Assembly (NCBI GenBank): GCA_002784245.1
Contig: PFKL01000067.1
Coordinates: 1 to 13,969 of the forward strand
Origin: Comamonadaceae bacterium CG_4_10_14_3_um_filter_60_75
GTDB lineage: Bacteria > Pseudomonadota > Gammaproteobacteria > Burkholderiales > Burkholderiaceae_C
Direction: 5' to 3'
DNA length: 13,969 nt
Part shown: in pieces, positions 6,203 to 13,524 of the stretch
How the letters are laid out: every line of letters begins with the position of its first letter
How positions within the stretch are numbered: the first letter of the stretch is position 1
Notes under the pieces: generated by a model
What the model was told of the DNA's origin: nothing
Seen by the model: the letters and a program-made list of their open reading frames with translations, nothing else
The model's database searches: none
Program-made: the position numbers and the translations under genes

Positions 6203-7695
6203 AAAACGCCCTCACCTCCGTCATTGGTACGGCACTTTTTTGCGCGGCGCTGCCAACGCTCGGGCAAACGGTCACGGTCGTGCCCCGGGTAGCAGTGACC
6301 GAAACCCTCACCGACAACGTCACACTGACCAACGTGGCGCCCCGGTCTGAGCAAACCACCGAAATTTCTCCCGGTGTGCGCGTCACCGTCAACGGCGCGC
6401 GGCTGAAAACCTATTTTGATTATTCACTGAGCCACATCGCTTACGCGCAAAGCACCTCGGCCAACCGCAACCAGAACACGCTCAACACCTTCGGCACGCT
6501 TGAAGCCGTTGACGGCCGGGTGTTTCTGGACTTCAGCGGCAACATTTCGCGCCAGGCCGTGTCGGCCTTTGGCACCCAATCGCAAAGCAACACCGCCGTC
6601 AACGCCAACCAGGCTGAAGTCTCCACCTACCGCTTCTCGCCCTACGTGCGCACGCGCTTGGGCAGCGTGGCCAACCTTGACGCGCGCATCAGCCGCAGCG
6701 TCAGCGCCAGCGACAACAACGCCACAGCCAACAGCGCCACCACCGACACGGTGGTCAAGCTCGCGAGCGCTGAGGCCTCTCGCAGCCTGGGCTGGACCGC
6801 GCAGGCCTCGCGCCAGCGGGTCGACTACAGCAGCGGCCGCCCCACCGAATCCGATCTGCTAAGCCTGGGCCTGACCTACACCGTCACACCGCAATTGAAG
6901 CTGTTTGCCGACGCCGGCCGCGAGTCAAGCAACTACACCGGCGTGGACAAGCAAAGCTATTCAACCAGTAACCTCGGGCTGAACTGGCGCCCGTCCGAGC
7001 GCACCACGGTGGCCGCGTCGCGCGGCGACCGCTCTTTTGGCGGCAACCATAACCTCAGCATCGAACACCGCACCGGGCGCACCGTCTGGAAGTTTTCCGA
7101 CGGCAAAGACGTGCTGACAACGCCGGGGCAAAACGGTTTTGGCGTCATTGGCAACGTCTATGACCTGTTTGACCGCCAGTTTGCCTCGACGACGCCCGAC
7201 GCGCAGGCGCGCGCAGACCGGGTCGACCAATTCCTGCAAAACAACGGTATCAACCCCAACACCCCGGTACTAGGCAACTTCCTCACCTCGGCCGTTACCC
7301 TGCAACGCCGCCAGGACCTCTCCTTTGCACTGCTCGGTGTGCGCGACACCATCACTTTCCTGTTCAGCCGCAGCACCAGCAACCGGCTCGACACTGTCTC
7401 GAGCAGCATCGACAGCCTGAGCGCCACCAACACCATCACGCAGCAAGGCCTGAGCGTCAACTACAACCACCGCCTCACGCCAGACTATTCCCTGGGCGTG
7501 CAGTTGTCACAGCAAACCACCGCGGGCGACGTCGCCACACAAGACAACACGCTCAGGTCGCTGGGCCTGAACGTGTCAGGCAAAGTCGGCAAACGCACGT
7601 CCACCAGTTTGGGCCTGCGCCGTGTGGTCGCCGACAGCCCCACCAACCCCTACTCTGAAAACGCTCTGACCGGTCACCTCAGCGTGCAATTCTGA
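6199..7695 (+). CDS. PEP-CTERM/XrtA system-associated outer-membrane beta-barrel protein
   Basis: A 498-residue exported protein of the family I recall as TIGR03016, found in exosortase A loci. An N-terminal signal peptide (MKNALTSVIGTALFCAALPTLG) is followed by a mature start at about Gln23. The body has alternating-residue beta strands rich in Ser, Thr, Asn and Gln, and it ends in HLSVQF with a terminal Phe, the usual outer-membrane insertion signal. It may act as the outer-membrane pore or scaffold for polymer or protein export, but no biochemical role is established. Near residues 320-355 a helix-prone stretch (YDLFDRQF, then ARADRVDQFLQNNGINPN) interrupts the strand pattern. Its ATG overlaps the kinase stop, and three bases separate its stop from the ATPase start, suggesting translational coupling. 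Confidence 0.88.
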   Translation: MKNALTSVIGTALFCAALPTLGQTVTVVPRVAVTETLTDNVTLTNVAPRSEQTTEISPGVRVTVNGARLKTYFDYSLSHIAYAQSTSANRNQNTLNTFGTLEAVDGRVFLDFSGNISRQAVSAFGTQSQSNTAVNANQAEVSTYRFSPYVRTRLGSVANLDARISRSVSASDNNATANSATTDTVVKLASAEASRSLGWTAQASRQRVDYSSGRPTESDLLSLGLTYTVTPQLKLFADAGRESSNYTGVDKQSYSTSNLGLNWRPSERTTVAASRGDRSFGGNHNLSIEHRTGRTVWKFSDGKDVLTTPGQNGFGVIGNVYDLFDRQFASTTPDAQARADRVDQFLQNNGINPNTPVLGNFLTSAVTLQRRQDLSFALLGVRDTITFLFSRSTSNRLDTVSSSIDSLSATNTITQQGLSVNYNHRLTPDYSLGVQLSQQTTAGDVATQDNTLRSLGLNVSGKVGKRTSTSLGLRRVVADSPTNPYSENALTGHLSVQF

Positions 7696-7698
7696 CCC

Positions 7699-8820
7699 AT
7701 GTACAAAGCCTTCTACGGACTCAGCTGCGAACCCTTCCAGATCAACCCCGATCCCAGGTTTTACTACGCCAGCAAACAGCACCGCCGCGCCAAGGCCTAC
7801 CTTGAATACGGCGTCATGCGCAGCGAAGGCTTCATCGTCATCACCGGCGAGGTCGGTGCTGGCAAAACCACTGTGGTGCGCGGTCTGCTCGATAGCCTTG
7901 ACGCCGACAAGGTGGTGGCAGCCAACCTGGTCACCACCATGCTCGACGCCGAAGACACGCTGCGCATGGTCGGCGCCGCCTTTGGCGTGCGCTCCAAAGA
8001 CATTTCCAAATCTGACCTGCTCATCACCTTGGAGGCTTTTCTGGTCAGTCAGACCAGCCAGGGCAAACGCTGCCTGCTGATCGTCGACGAGGCGCAAAAC
8101 CTCACCCGCCAGGCGGTCGAAGAACTGCGCATGCTGTCGAACTTCCAGTTTGGTCAACAGGCGCTGCTGCAGACTTTTCTGGTCGGGCAGCCCGAGTTCC
8201 GCACCATCCTGCAAAGCCCCGACATGCAGCAGCTGCGCCAGCGCGTCACCGCCACTTGCCACATCGGCCCGCTTGACCAGACCGACACCAAAAATTACAT
8301 CGAACACCGCCTCAAATGCGCTGGTGCCAGCGCCGAGCGCCCCAGCTTTGACGCGCCCGCCTTTGAAGCCATCTTCAAGGCCACCAGCGGCATTCCGCGG
8401 CGCATCAACATGGTCTGCGACCGGCTGTTGCTGTCGGGCTACCTGAACGGTCGCGACAGTTTTGGTGTCGAGCAGGTCAACGAAATCGTCAGCGAGATTG
8501 CCGACGAATCCGGCCTGTCCGCCGGCCCCAGACCGGTGGAAGACGCCGAACCCGATTGGAGCGACTCCTACCTTGACGACGCCAGCGCCGACAAGAACGC
8601 CGACAACAAAGGCAACAAACTGCGGTTTTCACCGGGCCTGTCGCACGCCCTCACCGGCCACATTGCCACGCTCAGCGCCGAGCAATACGACATCCGCCTG
8701 CGCCGCCTTGAGGGCAGTGCACTGCGGCTTGAGCGGCTCAACCTTGAGATCCTGGTCATGCTGCAAAAGCTCATCAAGGTCGCCATGGCCGTGCCCCACG
8801 ACAAGGACAAAGAAGACTGA
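7699..8820 (+). CDS. XrtA-associated AAA ATPase (GspA/ExeA-like)
   Basis: A 373-residue ATPase of the type recalled as TIGR03015, related to the general secretion protein A/ExeA AAA domain. The start MYKAFYGLSCEPFQINPDPRF is characteristic. Walker A GEVGAGKTT has Lys56, and Walker B CLLIVDEAQN has Asp130-Glu131. A sensor/arginine region follows (LRQRVTATCHIGPL), and then GIPRRINMVCDRLLLSGYL near 233-251. No membrane helix or peptidoglycan-binding domain follows, unlike ExeA. Instead there is an acidic linker (about 275-312) and a helical, leucine-rich C-terminal segment (about 330-362). It probably powers or regulates assembly of the export complex on the cytoplasmic side, but its partner is unknown. 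Its stop overlaps the deacetylase start (TGATG). Confidence 0.9.
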   Translation: MYKAFYGLSCEPFQINPDPRFYYASKQHRRAKAYLEYGVMRSEGFIVITGEVGAGKTTVVRGLLDSLDADKVVAANLVTTMLDAEDTLRMVGAAFGVRSKDISKSDLLITLEAFLVSQTSQGKRCLLIVDEAQNLTRQAVEELRMLSNFQFGQQALLQTFLVGQPEFRTILQSPDMQQLRQRVTATCHIGPLDQTDTKNYIEHRLKCAGASAERPSFDAPAFEAIFKATSGIPRRINMVCDRLLLSGYLNGRDSFGVEQVNEIVSEIADESGLSAGPRPVEDAEPDWSDSYLDDASADKNADNKGNKLRFSPGLSHALTGHIATLSAEQYDIRLRRLEGSALRLERLNLEILVMLQKLIKVAMAVPHDKDKED

Positions 8821-9683
8821 TGGCCACGCCCCGCGTCACCAACGCCATGACGATCGACGTGGAAGACTACTTCCAGGTCTCAGCCTTTGCGCCCTACATC
8901 GCCCGCAGCGAATGGGACACGCGCGAATGCCGCGTCGAGCGCAACATTGACCGCATCCTGGAACTGCTCGCGCGCCACCGCACCCGCGCCACTTTTTTCA
9001 CCCTGGGCTGGATCGCCGAACGCTATCCCGACATGGTGAAACAGATCGTGGCCCAAGGCCATGAGCTGGCCAGCCACGGTTATGGCCACCAACGCGCCAG
9101 TGACCAGACCCCCGATGTTTTTTTTGCCGACATCAGCCGCGCCAAAAAGCTGCTCGAAGACCTCTCGGGCCAGTCGGTGCAGGGCTACCGCGCACCAAGC
9201 TTCTCCATTGGCCACGCCAACCTGTGGGCCTATGACAGCCTGCAACGCGCCGGCTACAGCTACAGCTCCAGCATCTACCCCATCGCGCACGACCACTACG
9301 GCATGCCCGACGCACCGCGCTTTGCCCACATGGTGCGCCCAGGTCTGTTAGAGATTCCCATCACCACCGTGCGTCTGTTCGAGCGCAACTTTCCCTCCAG
9401 CGGTGGCGGCTACTTCAGGCTGCTGCCTTACCCGGTGTCACGCTGGCTGATTCACCGCGTCAACACGCGCGACCAACAAAGCGGCATTTTTTACTTTCAC
9501 CCGTGGGAGATCGACCCCGAGCAGCCGCGCATTGCCGGCATCAACAGCAAGACGCGCTTTCGCCACTACGTCAACATCCACCAGATGTACCGCCGTCTCG
9601 ATCGCCTGCTCGCCGACTTTTCCTGGGGCCGCGTCGACGACCTGTTCCTCGCCGCCACGCCGCCGCTGGCCGAAGCGGCCTGA
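8820..9683 (+). CDS. XrtA-associated polysaccharide deacetylase (NodB family, DUF3473)
   Basis: A 287-residue enzyme expected to remove N- or O-acetyl groups from the polymer or its precursors. NodB motifs are clear: MTIDVEDYF with Asp13 and Asp16 (catalytic and metal aspartates), SHGYGH with metal ligands His86 and His90, and GYRAPSFSIG as motif 3. FYFHPWEIDPEQPR is the C-terminal DUF3473-type signature. ATFFTLGWIAERYP is the usual core strand. No signal peptide or membrane helix is visible, so it may act in the cytoplasm or leave by another route. It matches the family recalled as TIGR03006. The ATG shares one base with the preceding stop, and AAAGAAG lies just upstream. With an epimerase that supplies ManNAc in the same unit, an N-acetylated amino sugar is a plausible substrate. 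Confidence 0.93.
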   Translation: MATPRVTNAMTIDVEDYFQVSAFAPYIARSEWDTRECRVERNIDRILELLARHRTRATFFTLGWIAERYPDMVKQIVAQGHELASHGYGHQRASDQTPDVFFADISRAKKLLEDLSGQSVQGYRAPSFSIGHANLWAYDSLQRAGYSYSSSIYPIAHDHYGMPDAPRFAHMVRPGLLEIPITTVRLFERNFPSSGGGYFRLLPYPVSRWLIHRVNTRDQQSGIFYFHPWEIDPEQPRIAGINSKTRFRHYVNIHQMYRRLDRLLADFSWGRVDDLFLAATPPLAEAA

Positions 9684-9689
9684 GACGGC

Positions 9690-10730
9690 ATGACGACAAT
9701 TTGCCGACTGCTGCCCAACGACGCCGCTGCCGCCGCGCGCTGGGACGCGTTCGTGCTTGCCTGTCCCGATGCCACTTTTTTTCATCGCGCCGGCTGGTTG
9801 GCCATCCTCACCGAGGTCTTTCGCCACGACGGCTATTTTTTGTATGCGCAAAATGACGCAGGTGACATTGAAGGCGTGCTGCCCCTGGGTCACATCAACA
9901 GCTGGCTCTTTGGCAATGCGCTGACCAGCCTGCCCTTTACCGTCTACGGCGGCGCGGTGGCCAACACACCAGCGGTGGCGCAAGCGCTGGAACAAGAAGC
10001 GCAAGCTATCGCGCAACGGCTCGGCGTTGACCACCTTGAGCTGCGTTACATGGAAGACCGCCACCCCGACTGGCCAACGCAAGACCTGTACGTCACCTTC
10101 CGCAAAGAAATCCTGCCCGCCGAAGAAGCCAACATGCTGGCCATTCCGCGCAAGCAACGCGCCATGGTACGCAAGGGTATCAAGAACAACCTGCGCAGCG
10201 AAATCGACGCTGACGCAAACCGCTTCTTTGCCCTGTTTGCCGACAACGTGCACCGCCACGGCACGCCGGCCCTGCCAAAAAAATATTTCCAGGCGCTCCT
10301 GCGCGTGTTTGGCCCTGACTGCGAAGTGCTCACCGTGGTGTCGGCAGAAGGCCGCCCCTTGAGCAGCGTACTGAGCTTTTATTTCCGCGACGAAGTGCTG
10401 CCCTACTATGCTGGTGACGACGAATCGGCGCGCGACCTGGCCGCCAACGACTTCAAGTACTGGGAGCTCATGCGCCGCGCCTGCGTGCGTGGCCTCAAGG
10501 TGTTTGACTACGGCCGCAGCAAAAAAGGCACCGGCCCTTACGCCTTCAAGAAAAACTGGGGCTTTGAGCCAACCCAGCTGCACTACGCTTTTCGGCTCTA
10601 CAAGCGCGACGCCATTCCGCAAAACAACCCCAACAACGCCAAGTTCAGCCTGCTGATCGCCACCTGGCGGCGCATGCCCATCGCGCTGGCCAACTGGCTC
10701 GGGCCGTTCATCGTGCGCAACCTCGGCTGA
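9690..10730 (+). CDS. XrtA-associated FemAB-like aminoacyl/acyl transferase
   Basis: A 346-residue protein of the FemAB/GNAT-like fold, recalled as TIGR03019. FemAB enzymes add amino acids from aminoacyl-tRNA to peptidoglycan; the role and substrate of the XrtA-linked branch are unknown, and modification of the polysaccharide or of sorted proteins is inference. Visible marks are an N-terminal half with FFHRAGWLAILTEVF and LPFTVYGGAV, the basic MLAIPRKQRAMVRKGIKNN linker (about 150-168), and the conserved C-terminal block YYAGDDESARDLAANDFKYW (about 238-257) with FDYGRSKKGTGPYAFKKNWGF (about 272-292). No signal peptide is seen, so it is cytoplasmic. It starts six bases after the deacetylase stop and ends eight bases before the glycosyltransferase start. 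Confidence 0.9.
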   Translation: MTTICRLLPNDAAAAARWDAFVLACPDATFFHRAGWLAILTEVFRHDGYFLYAQNDAGDIEGVLPLGHINSWLFGNALTSLPFTVYGGAVANTPAVAQALEQEAQAIAQRLGVDHLELRYMEDRHPDWPTQDLYVTFRKEILPAEEANMLAIPRKQRAMVRKGIKNNLRSEIDADANRFFALFADNVHRHGTPALPKKYFQALLRVFGPDCEVLTVVSAEGRPLSSVLSFYFRDEVLPYYAGDDESARDLAANDFKYWELMRRACVRGLKVFDYGRSKKGTGPYAFKKNWGFEPTQLHYAFRLYKRDAIPQNNPNNAKFSLLIATWRRMPIALANWLGPFIVRNLG

Positions 10731-10738
10731 GTCTGCGC

Positions 10739-11944
10739 ATGGGCACGCTGCTGTACCTGGTTCACCGTCTGCCCTACCCGCCCAACAAGGGCGACAAGGT
10801 GCGCTCTTACCACCTGCTCAAACACCTGCAGCAAAGCCACCGGGTGTTTCTGGGCACTTTCATCGACGACCCCGCCGACGAAACCTACCTCGACACCGTG
10901 CGCCAACTCTGCCCCGACCTGCATGTGGCGCACATTGCGCCGCGTCTGGCCAAGCTGCGCAGCGTACTGGGCTTGCTTGACGGTCAATCCTTGAGCCAAC
11001 ACTACTACCGCAACGCGGGCCTGCAGGCGTGGGTGCGCCAAACGCTGCGCGCGCAGCGCATTGACGCCATTGTGGTTTTCTCTTCGGTCATGGCGCAGTT
11101 TGTCGACGCCGATTGCCCGGTACCCATGCTGGTCGACTTTGTCGACGTGGACTCGGCCAAATGGACGCAGTACGCGCCCGAACACCGCTGGCCGCTGTCG
11201 TGGCTGTACCGCCGCGAAGGCCAGCGCCTGCTGGCCTTTGAACGCGCGGTAGCCAAGCGCGCCAAACGCGCATTTTTTGTCACCAACAACGAAGTCGCGC
11301 TGTTTACCCAACTGGCCCCCGAGAGCGCGGGCCGCGTGGACGCCATCAGCAACGGCGTTGACGCTGCCTTCTTCGCGCCCGATCCGGCCTTGCCCCTGCC
11401 CTTTCAAACCGAGACGCCATCGCCACCCTTCATCCCGCTGGTGTTTACCGGCGCCATGGACTACTGGCCCAACATCGACGCCGTGACCTGGTTTGTCGCC
11501 GACATCCTGCCCGCGCTGCGTCAGCAGTGGCCCGGCGTGTGCTTTTACATTGTCGGGCGCAACCCTTCGCCCGAGGTCCAGGCCCTGGCTGGCCCCAACG
11601 TGGTCGTTACCGGCACCGTCGCAGATGTGCGGCCTTACCTGCAGCATGCAGCGCTGGTCGTGGCGCCGCTGCGCGTGGCGCGTGGCATTCAAAACAAAAT
11701 TCTTGAAGCCATGGCAATGGCGCGCCCGGTCATCGCAGCGCAAACCTGCGTGCAGGCCATTGACGCCCGCGACGGCACCGAACTGCTCAGCGCCCACACG
11801 GCAAAAGACTACATCGCGCAGATCAACACGCTGCTTAATTCACCCGAGCGCGCCAGCCACATCGGCGCTGCGGGCCGCCAGCGCGTGCTCAGCCGTTACA
11901 GTTGGCAGGCCCACCTCGCCAAAATGGACGCTTACCTTTCATGA
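10739..11944 (+). CDS. GT4-family glycosyltransferase, PEP-CTERM/EpsH1 system-associated
   Basis: A 401-residue GT-B glycosyltransferase, recalled as TIGR03087, that should add a sugar to the lipid-linked repeat unit at the cytoplasmic face. The N-terminal domain opens with LYLVHRLPYPPNKGDKVRSY, the usual acceptor-side loop. The C-terminal domain starts near VFTGAMDYWPNIDAV, which is typical of GT4 enzymes. The donor-binding block ARGIQNKILEAMAMARPVI contains Glu323, the expected phosphate/ribose-contacting acid. It ends in a helix (SWQAHLAKMDAYLS). No membrane helix is seen. The donor sugar cannot be read from sequence. Its stop codon overlaps the XrtA start as ATGA. Confidence 0.92.
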   Translation: MGTLLYLVHRLPYPPNKGDKVRSYHLLKHLQQSHRVFLGTFIDDPADETYLDTVRQLCPDLHVAHIAPRLAKLRSVLGLLDGQSLSQHYYRNAGLQAWVRQTLRAQRIDAIVVFSSVMAQFVDADCPVPMLVDFVDVDSAKWTQYAPEHRWPLSWLYRREGQRLLAFERAVAKRAKRAFFVTNNEVALFTQLAPESAGRVDAISNGVDAAFFAPDPALPLPFQTETPSPPFIPLVFTGAMDYWPNIDAVTWFVADILPALRQQWPGVCFYIVGRNPSPEVQALAGPNVVVTGTVADVRPYLQHAALVVAPLRVARGIQNKILEAMAMARPVIAAQTCVQAIDARDGTELLSAHTAKDYIAQINTLLNSPERASHIGAAGRQRVLSRYSWQAHLAKMDAYLS

Positions 11945-13524
11945 ATGCCACCGCCCCTGCCACACTGACCCCCACGCCCAACTGGCCACGTTACGCTGGC
12001 GCGCTGGTGCTGCTGCTGGCGTGGGCGCTGTTCTTGTTTTTTGATACCGCCAGCGCCATGGTCGGCATCTGGCTGCGCTCGGACACCTTTACCCACGGCT
12101 TTGTCGTGGTGCCGATCGTCCTCTGGCTGGTCTGGCACAAACGCGCCACGCTGGCGCAACTGCCGCCGCAGCCCAACCCGTGGGCGCTGCCGCTGCTGGC
12201 GCTGGTCGCCTTCGCCTGGCTGCTGGGCGACCTGGTCGCCATCAACGCGCTGACGCAGCTCGCCCTGGTGGCCATGCTGGTACTGCTGGTGCCCGCGCTG
12301 CTCGGGTTACCGGTGACCCGGGTGCTGGGCTTTGCGCTGGCGTTCCTGTTTTTTGCCGTGCCGTTTGGCGAATTTGCCATGCCCCAGCTGATGAACTGGA
12401 CGGCTGATTTCACAGTCATGGCGCTGCGCACCAGCGGCATCCCGGTGTACCGCGAAGGCCTGCAATTCGTCATCCCCTCAGGCAACTGGTCGGTCATTGA
12501 AGCGTGCAGCGGCGTGCGCTACCTGATCGCCTCGCTCACCGTCGGTGTGCTGTTTGCCTACCTCAACTACCAGTCCACGCTGCGCCGGGTCTTGTTCATT
12601 GCGGTGTCGATCGTCGTGCCGGTCATCGCCAACTGGCTTCGCGCCTACATGATCGTCATGCTCGGCCACCTCTCGGGCAACAAGCTCGCCGCCGGCGTTG
12701 ACCACCTGATCTACGGCTGGGTGTTTTTTGGCATTGTGATTTTGCTGATGTTCATGGTGGGCGCCCGCTGGGCCGAGCCCGAGCCAGCCATTGTGCTGCG
12801 CGCAGACCAGGACCCGTCGTCACCTGAAACCCTTGCCCACAGCGATTTCGCCCGCCTGGTGGGCGTGTCGGTCATCGCTGCGCTGCTGCTGGCAGCACCC
12901 CAAGGGGCGCGCTGGGCGCTGGAACACAGCACCAACGCCGCCGAGGTCAAGCTACAAGCCCCGGCGCAGTTGGCCCCGGGCTGGAGCGTGGCCACCGAGC
13001 CACCGCCGGCGTTTACCCCCGCGTTCCAGAATCCGTCGGCCGCCATCAACACCAGCTACACCAGCGGTGCGGACAAGGTTGGCCTCTACCTGGGCTACTA
13101 CCGGGCGCAAAACTACCAGCGCAAACTGGTCAGCTCCGACAACGTGCTCGTCAAGTCCAAAGACCTGCAGTGGGCGCTGGTGGCCAGCGCCAGCGCCCAG
13201 GTCAATTTTGCCGATCACGCGGTGTCGCTGCGGCAAGCCGAGCTGCGCGGCTCAAGTCTGCTGGGTCAAGCGGCCGATGATCGCCTGCTGGCATGGCAGC
13301 TGTACTGGGTCAACGGCAAGCTCACCGCCAGCAACGTGCAGGCCAAAGCCTACGGCGCGCTGTACCGCCTGCTCGGCCGTGGTGACGACTCGGCCGTCAT
13401 CGTCCTCACCACCGCCAAAGGGCCGCAAGGCGAAGGCCAGGCGCGCCTGCAGGCCTTTGTGCAAGCCAACGCCAGCGCACTCATTCACCTGCTCGAGCAA
13501 ACCCGTCGCGACGGGCAGCAATGA
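11941..13524 (+). CDS. xrtA: Exosortase A fused to an EpsI domain
   Basis: A 527-residue inner-membrane transpeptidase-like protease that cuts PEP-CTERM sorting signals, with EpsI joined at its C-terminus. The exosortase half (about 1-290) has around eight membrane helices and the three invariant family residues: Cys189 in VIEACSGVRYL, Arg234 in ANWLRAYMIVMLGHL and His255 in DHLIYGWVFFG. After a further membrane helix (about 307-323) comes a soluble EpsI-like domain (about 335-520) with LYLGYYRAQ, WQLYWVNGK and a RLLGRGDDSAVIVL ending. I start at ATG 11941 (MNATAPATLTP), which overlaps the GT4 stop; an in-frame ATG 13 codons upstream lies inside the GT4 gene and adds polar residues. Families as I recall them: TIGR03109 and TIGR02914. 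No PEP-CTERM substrate lies in this window. Confidence 0.95.
   Translation: MNATAPATLTPTPNWPRYAGALVLLLAWALFLFFDTASAMVGIWLRSDTFTHGFVVVPIVLWLVWHKRATLAQLPPQPNPWALPLLALVAFAWLLGDLVAINALTQLALVAMLVLLVPALLGLPVTRVLGFALAFLFFAVPFGEFAMPQLMNWTADFTVMALRTSGIPVYREGLQFVIPSGNWSVIEACSGVRYLIASLTVGVLFAYLNYQSTLRRVLFIAVSIVVPVIANWLRAYMIVMLGHLSGNKLAAGVDHLIYGWVFFGIVILLMFMVGARWAEPEPAIVLRADQDPSSPETLAHSDFARLVGVSVIAALLLAAPQGARWALEHSTNAAEVKLQAPAQLAPGWSVATEPPPAFTPAFQNPSAAINTSYTSGADKVGLYLGYYRAQNYQRKLVSSDNVLVKSKDLQWALVASASAQVNFADHAVSLRQAELRGSSLLGQAADDRLLAWQLYWVNGKLTASNVQAKAYGALYRLLGRGDDSAVIVLTTAKGPQGEGQARLQAFVQANASALIHLLEQTRRDGQQ

Noticed and set aside
7576..8307. Minus-strand open frame of 243 codons opposite the ATPase
   Set aside because: Shadow of the barrel/ATPase coding frames; it begins and ends with no relation to gene boundaries and has no motif.
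9438..10622. Long minus-strand open frame of 394 codons opposite the deacetylase end and FemAB-like gene
   Set aside because: It spans the junction of two well-supported plus-strand genes, shows no recognisable domain, and its Val/Ala/Gly/His-rich composition is what GC-rich codon bias yields on the opposite strand.
10598..11797. Minus-strand open frame of 399 codons opposite the GT4 gene
   Set aside because: Same composition signature, no motif, and full overlap with a glycosyltransferase whose family motifs are clear.
11902..11940. Upstream ATG for XrtA adding 13 residues
   Set aside because: Lies within the GT4 gene and adds a polar basic leader; the ATGA overlap at 11941 fits the pattern of the rest of the unit.
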